Positions 7,761 through 16,878 of a stretch of DNA of 64,000 nucleotides are shown one piece after another. The notes under the pieces were generated by a model that saw nothing but the letters and a program-made list of their open reading frames with translations, had not been told where the DNA came from and did no database searches. The stretch is from NCBI GenBank assembly GCA_900119625.1, contig FPKD01000006.1, forward strand, positions 1-64,000. The letters run 5' to 3'. Both the position numbers and the translations under genes were made by a program. This stretch comes from Olsenella sp. kh2p3 (lineage in GTDB: Bacteria; Actinomycetota; Coriobacteriia; Coriobacteriales; Atopobiaceae). Position 1 is the stretch's first letter, and each line of letters begins with the position of its first letter.

Positions 7761-9200
7761 ATGATTTCAATGGACATCGCAGACCTTGTGCTTGCTACGG
7801 GGTCGCAGCTGCTCGAAGGGGCGCCTTCTGCCCACGTAGAGGGCACCGTCGAGATCGACTCGCGCAAGGCGGGCCCGGGCTCTGTCTTTGTGGCGTTCCT
7901 CGGCGAGAAGGTCGATGGCAACGACTATGCACCGGCTGCCATCAAGGCCGGGGCGTCTTGCGTCGTGGTGACGCGTGAGCCGGACGCGTCGTTGCTTGCC
8001 CTGGCGCATGAGCACGGCTGTGCCGTCGTGCGCCCGCAGGACGACGACGCCGAGGAGTTCCTGCTCCGCCTGGCCCACGAGTGGCGTGCTCGTCACCCCA
8101 ACTGGCTTGTGGTGGGTGTCACTGGCTCGGTGGGCAAGACCACCACAAAAGACCTCCTGCGCGCCGGCATCGCAAGCGCCCGCCACGTCCACGCCACCCA
8201 GGGTAACCTCAACAACCTTATTGGCCTGCCCCTCACGGTGCTCTCGGCACCAGACGACGCCGAGGTCCTAGTCTGCGAGATGGGCATGAACCACCCGGAC
8301 GAGATTCGCCGCATGGCCGCCTGCTGCGCGCCAACGCTTGCCGTGATCACCAACGTAGGCACAAGCCACATTGGGCTTCTCGGCTCACGCGAGAACATCG
8401 CCCGCGCCAAGGCCGAGGTGGTCTCGGGCATGGTTGCGTCTGGTGACGCGGAACCCCTGCTGGTGCTCACGAGCGCCAACGACTACACCCCCTTCATTGC
8501 AGAGAACTTCGCGCGCCCTGCGGGCGTTGCCGTGGCATACGTGGGCGAGCGCGAGGAAGACGACGTCCGTGCGACGGACGTCCAGCTTACCGGTACGGGC
8601 GAGGCGTCCTTTACCGTCACCTGCAAGGATGGCTGGTCAAGGCGAGTCACGCCTTCGGTTCCCGGCCGCCAGGTGGTACCCGACTTCCTTCTCGCCATGG
8701 CCGTGGTGGAGGCGCTTGGCCTCAACCGCGACGTCGCCGCGGACGCCATGGCCGCGATGCCTGCTACGAGCATGCGCCTGGCCGTATCGGAGTCGCCACG
8801 CGGCGTGCGCGTGATTGACGACTCCTACAATGCAAGCCCCGCCTCCATGGCGGCCGCCCTCGACGTCCTCTCCGAGATGGACGCCACGGGTATGCGCGTT
8901 GCCGTCTTGGGCGAGATGGGCGAGCTTGGCAGCGAGGAGCGACGCCTCCATGGCTACGTGGGCGCCTATGCCGCTGCCAAGGGTCTTGATATGCTTGTCT
9001 TCATTGGCGGGGAGCTTGCGGAGGAGATGGCCGAGGCGGCGCGCACGATGGGCGCCTCCGAGGACCGCCTGCAGCTTTTCCCCACGGTTGACGCCGCCGT
9101 GGAGACGCTTGCCCCTGTCTTCTCGCAGGGTGACCTCGTGTTGGTCAAGGCGTCGCGTTCCTGCGGTCTGGATGCGTTTGCGAGGGGAGTGCTGCGCTGA
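7761..9200 (+). CDS. murF: UDP-N-acetylmuramoyl-tripeptide--D-alanyl-D-alanine ligase
   Basis: MurF adds D-Ala-D-Ala to the UDP-MurNAc tripeptide in the cytoplasm with ATP. The protein has 479 residues with the three Mur-ligase domains: an N-terminal UDP-binding domain, a central ATPase domain with the P-loop GVTGSVGKTTTK near residues 117-128, and a C-terminal domain with DDSYNASPASM. The ATG at 7761 has an AGGGGG ribosome site. Its TGA overlaps the ATG of mraY by one base, indicating translational coupling. Confidence 0.95.
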   Translation: MISMDIADLVLATGSQLLEGAPSAHVEGTVEIDSRKAGPGSVFVAFLGEKVDGNDYAPAAIKAGASCVVVTREPDASLLALAHEHGCAVVRPQDDDAEEFLLRLAHEWRARHPNWLVVGVTGSVGKTTTKDLLRAGIASARHVHATQGNLNNLIGLPLTVLSAPDDAEVLVCEMGMNHPDEIRRMAACCAPTLAVITNVGTSHIGLLGSRENIARAKAEVVSGMVASGDAEPLLVLTSANDYTPFIAENFARPAGVAVAYVGEREEDDVRATDVQLTGTGEASFTVTCKDGWSRRVTPSVPGRQVVPDFLLAMAVVEALGLNRDVAADAMAAMPATSMRLAVSESPRGVRVIDDSYNASPASMAAALDVLSEMDATGMRVAVLGEMGELGSEERRLHGYVGAYAAAKGLDMLVFIGGELAEEMAEAARTMGASEDRLQLFPTVDAAVETLAPVFSQGDLVLVKASRSCGLDAFARGVLR

Positions 9201-10225
9201 TGTTCATTGTGGGAAATCCCGCGTACCCAAGCTACCAGGTGCTTCTGGCGGCAGGCGTTGCCGCCGTCATCACGGCCGTGGTAATGCCCTTCTTCATCAA
9301 GCTCATGCGCCACGAGGGGCTGGGCCAGCAGGTGAGGGCCGACGGCCCCAAGCGCCACCTCGTGAAGCAGGGCACGCCCACCATGGGTGGCATCGTGATC
9401 CTTCTCGGCATTGTGGTGACGACGCTTCTCATGGCGCCCTGGTCGCCCATGCTTTTCCTCGCGCTCTTCGCGATGCTCGCAACAGGCGCCCTTGGGCTTC
9501 TCGACGACATCGAGTCCGTGGCGCACAAGCGCTCGCTGGGTCTCACGCCCTCGCAGAAGATGGTCGGCCTCACCATCGTGTGCATCATCTTCTGCCTGGT
9601 TGCGGTGAACTACTGCGGGATTGCGCCCACCATCGAGTTCCCCGGCGGCGCAACGCTTGACCTGGGCGTGCTCTCCACCACCATCGGTGGCGTGCAGGTG
9701 CCCTGGTTCTACATGTTCTTTGTCTTCCTGCTCTTGGCCGGCCTCTCGAACGCCGTCAACCTCACCGACGGCCTTGACGGCCTTGCGGGTGGCACGGTGC
9801 TGGTGGTCATGGTCGTGATGGCCATGGTCGCCTTCAACGAGGACCAGCTTGGGCTCTCGGTCTTTGCTGCCAGCATCGTGGGTGCCTGCGTGGGCTTCCT
9901 TTGGTACAACTGCTACCCCGCCTCGATCTTCATGGGCGATACGGGCTCGCTCGCGCTGGGCGGCGCCTTCGCCGCGCTTGCCGTTCTCACCAAGACCGAG
10001 ATTTGCTCGCTCGTGATGGGCGGCCTCTTCATTGTTGAGGCGCTCTCGGTGATTATCCAGGTCGTGAGCTTCAAGGCGACCGGCAAGCGCGTGTTCCTCA
10101 TGGCCCCGCTCCATCACCACTTCGAGAAGAAGGGCTGGAGCGAGACGAAGGTCGTCATCCGCTTCTGGATTGTCTCGGCCGCCTTCGCGGTCCTTGGTTT
10201 TGCGCTGTACTTCCAGCTTGGCTAG
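9200..10225 (+). CDS. mraY: phospho-N-acetylmuramoyl-pentapeptide-transferase
   Basis: MraY transfers phospho-MurNAc-pentapeptide to undecaprenyl phosphate to make lipid I at the inner membrane face. It is a 341-residue polytopic protein with about ten hydrophobic helices. Catalytic landmarks are LLDDIESV near residue 100, NLTDGLDGLAGG near 186-197, and the histidine cluster PLHHHFEKKGW near 303. The start codon overlaps the murF stop, and murD follows after 10 bp. Confidence 0.97.
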   Translation: MFIVGNPAYPSYQVLLAAGVAAVITAVVMPFFIKLMRHEGLGQQVRADGPKRHLVKQGTPTMGGIVILLGIVVTTLLMAPWSPMLFLALFAMLATGALGLLDDIESVAHKRSLGLTPSQKMVGLTIVCIIFCLVAVNYCGIAPTIEFPGGATLDLGVLSTTIGGVQVPWFYMFFVFLLLAGLSNAVNLTDGLDGLAGGTVLVVMVVMAMVAFNEDQLGLSVFAASIVGACVGFLWYNCYPASIFMGDTGSLALGGAFAALAVLTKTEICSLVMGGLFIVEALSVIIQVVSFKATGKRVFLMAPLHHHFEKKGWSETKVVIRFWIVSAAFAVLGFALYFQLG

Positions 10226-10235
10226 GGGGCATCTC

Positions 10236-11657
10236 ATGCAGGACAGCAGTTCCTCGGCGCGTCTTGGCAACGTTGCCGTTCTGGGCATTGGGCACACGGG
10301 CGAGTCCGTCTGTCGCTACCTTGTGGGGCTAGGGGAGAGGGTCTCCTCAGTCACGCTCTTTGGCGGTGCCTCCTCGCACGAGGGCGAGGTCACGCGTGAG
10401 CTCGAAGGTCTGGGCGTTCGCTGCGTCCTGGGCACCGAGGAGGTCGAGGGCACCTTCGATTTGGCCATAGCCTCCCCGGGCATCCCGGTGGGCTCCGCCT
10501 TCTTCCGGGCGGCGGCCGCGCATGCAACAGAGATCATCGGCGAGCCCGAGTTTGCCTGGCGTGAGAGCCCTTCCAACTGGGTGGGCATCACCGGCACCAA
10601 CGGCAAAACCACCACAACCACGCTCACCACGGCGCTCCTGCGTGAGGGCGGTCGCTCCGCCGAGGCCGTGGGCAACATTGGCACCATCATCACGAGCCGC
10701 CTTGCAGGGCGCCAGCCCGGCTCGTGGTTCGTGGCCGAGCTCTCGAGCTTCCAGCTGGCAACCACCCGCCTTCTGCACCCGCGCGTGGCCTGCCTCATGA
10801 ACGTCACGCCGGACCACGTGGAGTGGCACGGCAGCATGGAGGCGTATGCCCAGGCAAAGGAGAAGATCTTTGCCAACCTTGAGGCAGGAGACCTCGCCGT
10901 GGTCTCTGACGGCGACGACTGGTGCCGCGCCGTGATTGGCCGCCTCGAAGCGCGGGGTCTGCGCGTGTGCCGCGTGGACGTGCGCCAGGACCCCGGCACG
11001 CCGTGCGCCGCCTTCGTGCGAGACGGCCGCCTCGTGGTGCGCCTCGACGGCGTCGAGCATGTCCTTGTCCCCACCGACGACCTTCTCATCAGGGGCGAGC
11101 ACAACGAGGAGAACGCCCTTGTGGCCTCTTCCGTGGCGCTGGAGCTGGGCGTGGCCGACAAGGACGTGTGCCGCGGGCTTCTCGCCTTCTCGCCTCTCGA
11201 GCACCGCATCGAGCCCTGCGGCGAGGTTTCCGGCGTGCGCTTTGTGAATGACTCCAAGGCCACCAACACAGACTCCGTCGAGAAGGCACTCACGGCCTTC
11301 GAGCCGGGAAGCATCGTGGTGCTTCTGGGCGGCCACGACAAGGGCACCGACCTCACGTCGCTCTCGCGCGCAGTTGCCGCGCGCTGCCGCGTTGCCGTGT
11401 GCTACGGCGCTGCCGGCGAGAGGATCGCCCGTGCGCTTGAAGACGAGATTGCCGCCTCGGGCTCCGCGCTCGAGGTCGTGCGCGAGCCGCACATGCGCGA
11501 GGCCTTCTCGGCCGCCTGTGGGCGCGCGCAGGCCGGCGACGTTGTGCTGCTCTCGCCCGCGTGCTCGTCCTTTGACGAGTTCCACAACATGGAGGAGCGC
11601 GGCGAGCTCTTCAAGCGCCTTGCCGCCGAGCGCGTTGCCGCAGGAGGGCTGCGCTAG
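10236..11657 (+). CDS. murD: UDP-N-acetylmuramoylalanine--D-glutamate ligase
   Basis: MurD adds D-glutamate to UDP-MurNAc-L-alanine. The 473-residue protein has the Rossmann-like UMAG-binding domain (VAVLGIGHTGESVCRYL), the P-loop GITGTNGKTTTTT near residue 117, and the C-terminal domain with VNDSKATNTDS and LLGGHDKGTDL, a MurD signature. The ATG at 10236 starts just before the conserved first strand. Its stop codon shares bases with the GTG start of ftsW. Confidence 0.96.
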   Translation: MQDSSSSARLGNVAVLGIGHTGESVCRYLVGLGERVSSVTLFGGASSHEGEVTRELEGLGVRCVLGTEEVEGTFDLAIASPGIPVGSAFFRAAAAHATEIIGEPEFAWRESPSNWVGITGTNGKTTTTTLTTALLREGGRSAEAVGNIGTIITSRLAGRQPGSWFVAELSSFQLATTRLLHPRVACLMNVTPDHVEWHGSMEAYAQAKEKIFANLEAGDLAVVSDGDDWCRAVIGRLEARGLRVCRVDVRQDPGTPCAAFVRDGRLVVRLDGVEHVLVPTDDLLIRGEHNEENALVASSVALELGVADKDVCRGLLAFSPLEHRIEPCGEVSGVRFVNDSKATNTDSVEKALTAFEPGSIVVLLGGHDKGTDLTSLSRAVAARCRVAVCYGAAGERIARALEDEIAASGSALEVVREPHMREAFSAACGRAQAGDVVLLSPACSSFDEFHNMEERGELFKRLAAERVAAGGLR

Positions 11658-13222
11658 TGGCCCAGGCGTCCACATACAGAAGCTCCGCTGCGAGACAGCC
11701 CCGCTCCTCAACCCGTCGCAGCTCACGAGGGGGGAGCACGGGGCGCTCGTCTGTCGAGAAAACCATCCTCGGCGTTCCCGAGAGGTTCATGAAGCCCCGG
11801 CTCATCCTCATAGCCGTGGTGATCATCCTCACCTGCTTTGGGTTCCTCATGGTGTACTCGGCGTCCTCAATCACGTCGCTCACATCGGATGCTCTGAGCA
11901 ACGACCCAGCCTACTACCTCAAGCGTCAGCTCATCTTTGCCGCGCTGGGCACGGGGTTTGCCGTGTTCATTGCGAGCAGGGACTACCACCTCTGGGGAAA
12001 GCGCCTGGTGAGGATCATCTGGGTGCTGACCATTGCCCTCTTGTTGCTCATCTTCCTGCCCATAGCGGGCAGCGATGCCTATGGCGCCACACGCTGGATT
12101 GCCATTGGCCCCTTTACGCTCCAGCCCTCCGAGTTTGCCAAGATCACGATCATCCTTGTTGCAGCAGACCTCGCCGAGCGCTACTACGACGAGCAGACCA
12201 TGGACTTCCAGGACTTCGTAAAGAACCTCGCCGTCTTTGTGGGCGTTCCGCTCGTGCTCATCCTGCTGCAGCCTGACAAGGGCTCCACGCTCATCATTGC
12301 GGCAACCCTCATCGTAATGGCCTACCTTGCCGGCATGGACCGTCGCTGGATTCTCGTGGTGCTTGCTGTGGGCGTGGTGGGGGTTCTCGTCCTCTCGCTC
12401 AAGGATGACTACTCGCGCGCCCGCATCGTGACCATGCTCGACCCATGGAGCGACCCCACGGGCTCCGGCTACCAGCTCATCCAGGGCTTCTATGCCTTTG
12501 GCTCGGGCGGGATCTTTGGCGTGGGGCTGGGCATGAGCAAACAGAAGTACTCGTATCTGCCCATGGCCTACAACGACTTCATCTTTGCCGTGGTGGGAGA
12601 GGAGCTTGGGCTTGTGGGCACGCTCGGAGTGCTTGCTGCCTTTGGTGTCCTTGCCTGGGCGGGCTTCCGCATCGCGCGCTACGCGCCCGACATGTGCGGC
12701 AGGCTCATAGCGGCAGGCTGCACCTCGCTCATCATCATCCAGCTGCTCGTGAACGTCTGCGGCGTTCTTGGCATCATCCCCCTCTCCGGAAAGCCTGTCC
12801 CGTTTGTGTCGTACGGCGGTTCCACCATCATGAGCTGCCTCATGCTCGTGGGCATGATTGTCTCGGTGTCCAAGCACTCGACGCTGCCCGAGACCGTCCA
12901 CGATCGCAGCCGCCAGTCCTGGCAGTTTGCAGACGGCGAGGAGGAGCCGAGAGGCGCCTCCTCCTCAGCCAGCCCAGGCATCTCGCTTGTGGGTACGCCC
13001 ACGCCGCGCTCGGCCCGCCCGCGCGGAGACGCTGGCGCTGGCCTGCGCATGGTGGACGGTGGGAGCCAGGCGCGCCCCCAGGCGCGGCCACGGAGCGGTA
13101 GCAGCCGTACGAGCAGGCAGGGCAGGTACGAAGGCGGAAGAATAGACCTCGGCCCCAGTGCCGCGGAGAGGCTCCGCGGGCGCGGGCCCGGAAGAGGAGA
13201 TGGCAGGCGTGGCAGGAACTAG
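11657..13222 (+). CDS. ftsW: SEDS glycosyltransferase FtsW
   Basis: FtsW polymerises lipid II into glycan strands at the septum together with FtsI. The 521-residue protein starts at a GTG overlapping the murD stop, after AGGAGGG. A basic cytoplasmic N-terminus of about 45 residues precedes ten predicted helices. Family motifs include YQLIQGFYAFGSGG, FAVVGEELGL and PFVSYGGSTIMS. The last 110 or so residues form a cytoplasmic tail rich in Ser, Arg, Gly and Pro with no recognisable domain. The tail overlaps the start of murG by 23 bp. Confidence 0.94.
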   Translation: MAQASTYRSSAARQPRSSTRRSSRGGSTGRSSVEKTILGVPERFMKPRLILIAVVIILTCFGFLMVYSASSITSLTSDALSNDPAYYLKRQLIFAALGTGFAVFIASRDYHLWGKRLVRIIWVLTIALLLLIFLPIAGSDAYGATRWIAIGPFTLQPSEFAKITIILVAADLAERYYDEQTMDFQDFVKNLAVFVGVPLVLILLQPDKGSTLIIAATLIVMAYLAGMDRRWILVVLAVGVVGVLVLSLKDDYSRARIVTMLDPWSDPTGSGYQLIQGFYAFGSGGIFGVGLGMSKQKYSYLPMAYNDFIFAVVGEELGLVGTLGVLAAFGVLAWAGFRIARYAPDMCGRLIAAGCTSLIIIQLLVNVCGVLGIIPLSGKPVPFVSYGGSTIMSCLMLVGMIVSVSKHSTLPETVHDRSRQSWQFADGEEEPRGASSSASPGISLVGTPTPRSARPRGDAGAGLRMVDGGSQARPQARPRSGSSRTSRQGRYEGGRIDLGPSAAERLRGRGPGRGDGRRGRN

Positions 13223-14336
13223 TCTTGAGGTGGCAATCGCCGCAGGCGGTACCGCTGGTCACATTAACCCGGCGCTGGCTCTGGCAGAGGAGCTCTCTGC
13301 CCGCGGGCACCGCGTGCGGTTCTTTGGGCAGAGTGCCAAGCTCGAGGGCACGCTCGTTCCACAGGCCGGCTTCGAGCTCGAGCCCATCCACGTGACCGGC
13401 TTTGATCGCTCGAGGCCCTGGACGCTTGTCTCGGCTCTTGTGCGCGAGCGCAAGGCCTCCGCCCGCGTGGGAGAGGTCTTTGCCGAGAAGGGCGCCCCAG
13501 ACGTTGCCGTGGGCTTTGGCGCCTACGTCGAGCTGGCTCTCATGGACCGCTGCCGCAAGCAGCACATCCCCTATGTGCTCCACGAGCAGAACTCGGTCCC
13601 CGGGCTTGCAAACAAGACGCTTGCCTCAGACGCGCGCTTTGTGTGCGTCTCGCTGCCGCAGGCGCGCGCCGCCTTCGAGGGCCGCGTCCACGGCGATGAC
13701 GCCATCGTGCTCACGGGCAACCCCGTGCGTCGGAGCGTCCTTGACGCCTCGCGCGAGGCGGGCCGCGCGGCCTTCGCCATCCCCGAGGACGCCACGATGC
13801 TTCTGGTCTTTGGCGGCAGCCTTGGCGCGCAGCACGTGAACGAGGCCGTCATGCGCCTCAAGGAGCGCCTGCTCGCAAACCCCGGGCTTTACGTGGTTCA
13901 CTCCACGGGCAAGGAACTCTACGACAACGTGGTGTCCTCTCTCGCGCTCTCAGAGGACGAGCGCACGCGCTGGCAGGTTGTGCCCTACATCTCCAACATG
14001 GGTGAGGCCCTCGCGGCGGCAGACCTCGTGGTCTCGCGCGCCGGCGCCTCCTCCATCGCCGAGATCACCGCGCTTGCCGTGCCAAGCGTGCTCGTGCCCT
14101 ATCCTCTTGCCACGGGCGACCACCAGACCACCAACGCTCACTATCTGGTGGACGCCGGCGCAGCGGATCTCTTTGCCGATGACGCCATCGATGGCGACGC
14201 CTTTGCCCAGGACCTTCTCGACCTGGTGGGCAACGGCGAGAGGCGCGAGCGCATGCGCGCGTGCGCGCGTGGCCTGGGCCAGGACCAGGCGGCCGCCAAG
14301 CTGGCAGACGTCGTGGAGCGCGCCGCCACGCGATAG
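13200..14336 (+). CDS. murG: UDP-N-acetylglucosamine--MurNAc-pentapeptide-PP-undecaprenol GlcNAc transferase
   Basis: MurG adds GlcNAc to lipid I, giving lipid II. The 378-residue GT-B enzyme has the glycine-rich loop AAGGTAGHINPALAL near residues 12-26, HEQNSVPG near 137, LVFGGSLGAQHVN near 202, and the C-terminal donor-binding SRAGASSIAEI. The ATG at 13200 has AAGAGGAG directly upstream and lies inside the ftsW tail in another frame. A 154-bp spacer with a GC-rich hairpin separates it from murC. Confidence 0.95.
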   Translation: MAGVAGTSLEVAIAAGGTAGHINPALALAEELSARGHRVRFFGQSAKLEGTLVPQAGFELEPIHVTGFDRSRPWTLVSALVRERKASARVGEVFAEKGAPDVAVGFGAYVELALMDRCRKQHIPYVLHEQNSVPGLANKTLASDARFVCVSLPQARAAFEGRVHGDDAIVLTGNPVRRSVLDASREAGRAAFAIPEDATMLLVFGGSLGAQHVNEAVMRLKERLLANPGLYVVHSTGKELYDNVVSSLALSEDERTRWQVVPYISNMGEALAAADLVVSRAGASSIAEITALAVPSVLVPYPLATGDHQTTNAHYLVDAGAADLFADDAIDGDAFAQDLLDLVGNGERRERMRACARGLGQDQAAAKLADVVERAATR

Positions 14337-14490
14337 ATGCGCCACGGCCGCGTGGGAGACGTGCCTGCGGAGTCCGTGGTGGCTTTACGCCGTGGGCCGC
14401 GACGGGTCGTCCATCGGCTAGAGTAAATGGGTTAGGCGAACCAGTTTCCGCGGCGGGTCTTCTCGCCGCGCACCTTTGGAAGGGGTAGCC

Positions 14491-15945
14491 ATGGCAGACA
14501 TCGTGGAGAAGCCCGGCGCAGATGCCGTCGAGAAGGGCAAGAGCATCGCGAGCGCGCACTTCGTGGGTATTGGCGGCGCGGGCATGAGCGGCATCGCCCT
14601 CGTGCTCAACAAGCGCGGCTGCAAGGTCACCGGCTCCGACCTCAAGAGCTCTCACTACGTGCGCGAGCTCGAGGACGCGGGCATCGACGTGACCATCGGC
14701 CACGACGCCGCGACCATCGACCGCGTCTCGCCCGAGGTCGTTGTCACCTCGAGCGCAATCCCCGAGACCAACCCCGAGGTCGTCCGTGCCCGCGAGCTGG
14801 GCATTCCCATCTGGCCGCGCGCCAAGATGCTGTCGTACCTCTCCAACAACGCCACCACCGTCGCCGTCGCCGGCACTCACGGCAAGACCACCACGTCTTC
14901 CATGATCGCGACCATGCTCGACCGCCTGGGCTGGGACCCCTCCTTCCTCATCGGCGGCGTGGTCGAGGGCTACGACACCAACGGCAGGAACGGCGAGGGC
15001 GGCTACTTCGTCTGCGAGGCGGACGAGTCCGACGGCTCCTTCCTCTACCTCAACCCCGACGTCGTGGTGGTCACCAACATCGAGGCGGACCACCTCGACC
15101 ACTACGGCACGCTCGAGAACATCGAGAAGACCTTCTGCACCTTCATGGACCTGGTGGGCGAGAAGGGCACCGTCGTGGTGAACGGTGACAACCCCCACTA
15201 TGTCGAGCTTGCCCGCTCGACCGGCCGCCACGTGGTCACCTGCGGCTTCGACGAGGGCAACGACTACGTCTGCGTGCCCGAGGAGGGCCTGGCACCGCAC
15301 CGGCTGGCCATGCGCTTCCAGGTGAAGACGCCCTCTGGCGCCACGGTCGAGGTGACCATCAAGTCGAACCCAGGCCGCCACAACATGGCAAACGCCACGG
15401 CAGCCATCGCCGTGGCGGACGTACTTGGCGCAGACGTCGCGCAGGCCGCCGAGAAGCTCTCCGAGTTCAAGGGCGCGCGTCGTCGCTTCACGCACGTGGG
15501 CGACATCGACGGCATCACGGTCGTCGACGACTACGGGCATCACCCCACAGAGATCGCGGCCACGCTCGGTGCCGCCTCCGAGCTTGGCTTCGACCGCATC
15601 GTCTGCGTGTTCCAGCCGCACCGCTACAGCCGCACCAAGGCGCTCGAGCCGCTCTTCGCGCACGCCTTCGACAACGTGGACGTCCTGCGCGTGATGGACG
15701 TCTTCTCGGCGGGAGAGATGCCCATCCCGGGAATCTCGGGCAAGACCGTCTCGTCCCAGGTAGAGGCTGCCGGCACGGTGCCTGACGTGGCCTACGTCCC
15801 CAACCGCCACGAGCTCGTCCAGAACCTCTGCGACACCTGCCGTCCGGGCGACCTCCTCATCACCCAGGGCGCCGGCGACGTCACCCAGATCGGCCCCGCA
15901 TTCATCGCCGCCATGCGCGAGCGTGACGAGAAGAAGGACGAGTAA
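14491..15945 (+). CDS. murC: UDP-N-acetylmuramate--L-alanine ligase
   Basis: MurC joins L-alanine to UDP-MurNAc, starting the stem peptide. The 484-residue protein has the nucleotide-fold motif FVGIGGAGMSGIA near 23-35, the P-loop AGTHGKTTTSSM near 127-138, and the C-terminal VDDYGHHPTEI and VFQPHRYSRT. The ATG at 14491 has GGAAGGGG seven bases upstream. The spacer before it contains a GCGGCG-type hairpin (about 14448-14471) that may be an attenuator or processing site; its function is unknown. Confidence 0.96.
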   Translation: MADIVEKPGADAVEKGKSIASAHFVGIGGAGMSGIALVLNKRGCKVTGSDLKSSHYVRELEDAGIDVTIGHDAATIDRVSPEVVVTSSAIPETNPEVVRARELGIPIWPRAKMLSYLSNNATTVAVAGTHGKTTTSSMIATMLDRLGWDPSFLIGGVVEGYDTNGRNGEGGYFVCEADESDGSFLYLNPDVVVVTNIEADHLDHYGTLENIEKTFCTFMDLVGEKGTVVVNGDNPHYVELARSTGRHVVTCGFDEGNDYVCVPEEGLAPHRLAMRFQVKTPSGATVEVTIKSNPGRHNMANATAAIAVADVLGADVAQAAEKLSEFKGARRRFTHVGDIDGITVVDDYGHHPTEIAATLGAASELGFDRIVCVFQPHRYSRTKALEPLFAHAFDNVDVLRVMDVFSAGEMPIPGISGKTVSSQVEAAGTVPDVAYVPNRHELVQNLCDTCRPGDLLITQGAGDVTQIGPAFIAAMRERDEKKDE

Positions 15946-15950
15946 CGGGC

Positions 15951-16865
15951 GTGAGCGTCTTCAACGCATACATGAGCCTCTCTGGGGCCATCGACGCGGA
16001 CGTGATCCGCGGCGAGAGGCTCTCCCATCGCACGACGTACCGCATCGGTGGCCCCGCCGCGCTCTTCGTGTGCGCGAACACCTATGAGGCCCTGCTCAAG
16101 ACCGTCGAGGTCCTGCGCGCCGAGCGCGTGCCCTGGGTGGTCATGGGGAAGGGCTCGAACATCCTCGTGGCCGACACGGGCTATGACGGCTGCGTCATCA
16201 CGCTTGGCCGCGAGTTCTCGCGCATGAGCTTTGCAGAGGACGGCCGCGTGACGGCGGGGGCGGCGCTCCCGCTCTCGAAGCTCGTCTCGGAGGCCATGAG
16301 GCGCTCGCTTTCCGGACTCGAGTTCTGCGCGGGCATTCCGGGCACCGTGGGCGGGGCCGTCTCGATGGACGCGGGCACCCGCCACGAGTGGGTGGGCGCG
16401 GTCATCGAGGACGTGGTGAGCCTGAGCCCCGGCAAGGGGCTGGTGCGCCACGCCGCCGCCGAGGTCGAGTGGGGCTACCGCACGACGTCGCTCCCCACCA
16501 CCGAGATCGTGCTCGAGGCCACCTTCCGGCTTACGCCCGGCAGCCACGACGCCATCGCCCGCGACGTTGAGGACCGCCTTCGGCGCCGCAGCCAGTCCCA
16601 GCCCATGGGAAGGCCCTGCTGCGGCTCGGTCTTCAGGAACCCCGGCTCGCGCTCCGCTGCCGTCATGATCGAGGCCTGTGGCCTCAAGGGATACCGCGTT
16701 GGCGGGGCAGTTGTCTCCGACGTACACGCCAACTTCATCGTGAACGACGGCGGCGCTCACGCCCACGACGTCGTCGCGGTCATGCAGCACGTCCACGATG
16801 CCGTGCGGGAGAAGTACCAGATCGACCTTCAGCCCGAGGTCAAGCTGCTCGGGTTTGGGGCATAG
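15951..16865 (+). CDS. murB: UDP-N-acetylenolpyruvoylglucosamine reductase
   Basis: MurB is an FAD enzyme that reduces UDP-GlcNAc-enolpyruvate to UDP-MurNAc. The 304 residues include the FAD-binding stretch VMGKGSNILVADTGYDG, the conserved AGIPGTVGGAV and the catalytic serine region CCGSVFRNPG. The C-terminus contains the active-site segment HANFIVNDGGA. The start is a GTG five bases after the murC stop, so the pair is translationally coupled. It is of the shorter type IIb class (inferred from length). Confidence 0.95.
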   Translation: MSVFNAYMSLSGAIDADVIRGERLSHRTTYRIGGPAALFVCANTYEALLKTVEVLRAERVPWVVMGKGSNILVADTGYDGCVITLGREFSRMSFAEDGRVTAGAALPLSKLVSEAMRRSLSGLEFCAGIPGTVGGAVSMDAGTRHEWVGAVIEDVVSLSPGKGLVRHAAAEVEWGYRTTSLPTTEIVLEATFRLTPGSHDAIARDVEDRLRRRSQSQPMGRPCCGSVFRNPGSRSAAVMIEACGLKGYRVGGAVVSDVHANFIVNDGGAHAHDVVAVMQHVHDAVREKYQIDLQPEVKLLGFGA

Positions 16866-16878
16866 GGGAGAGCGCGGC

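Noticed and set aside
14065..15810. 581-residue open frame on the minus strand
   Set aside because: It is antisense to murG/murC. The long frame results from GC-rich third positions; composition is Val/His/Gly-rich, without domains or ribosome site.
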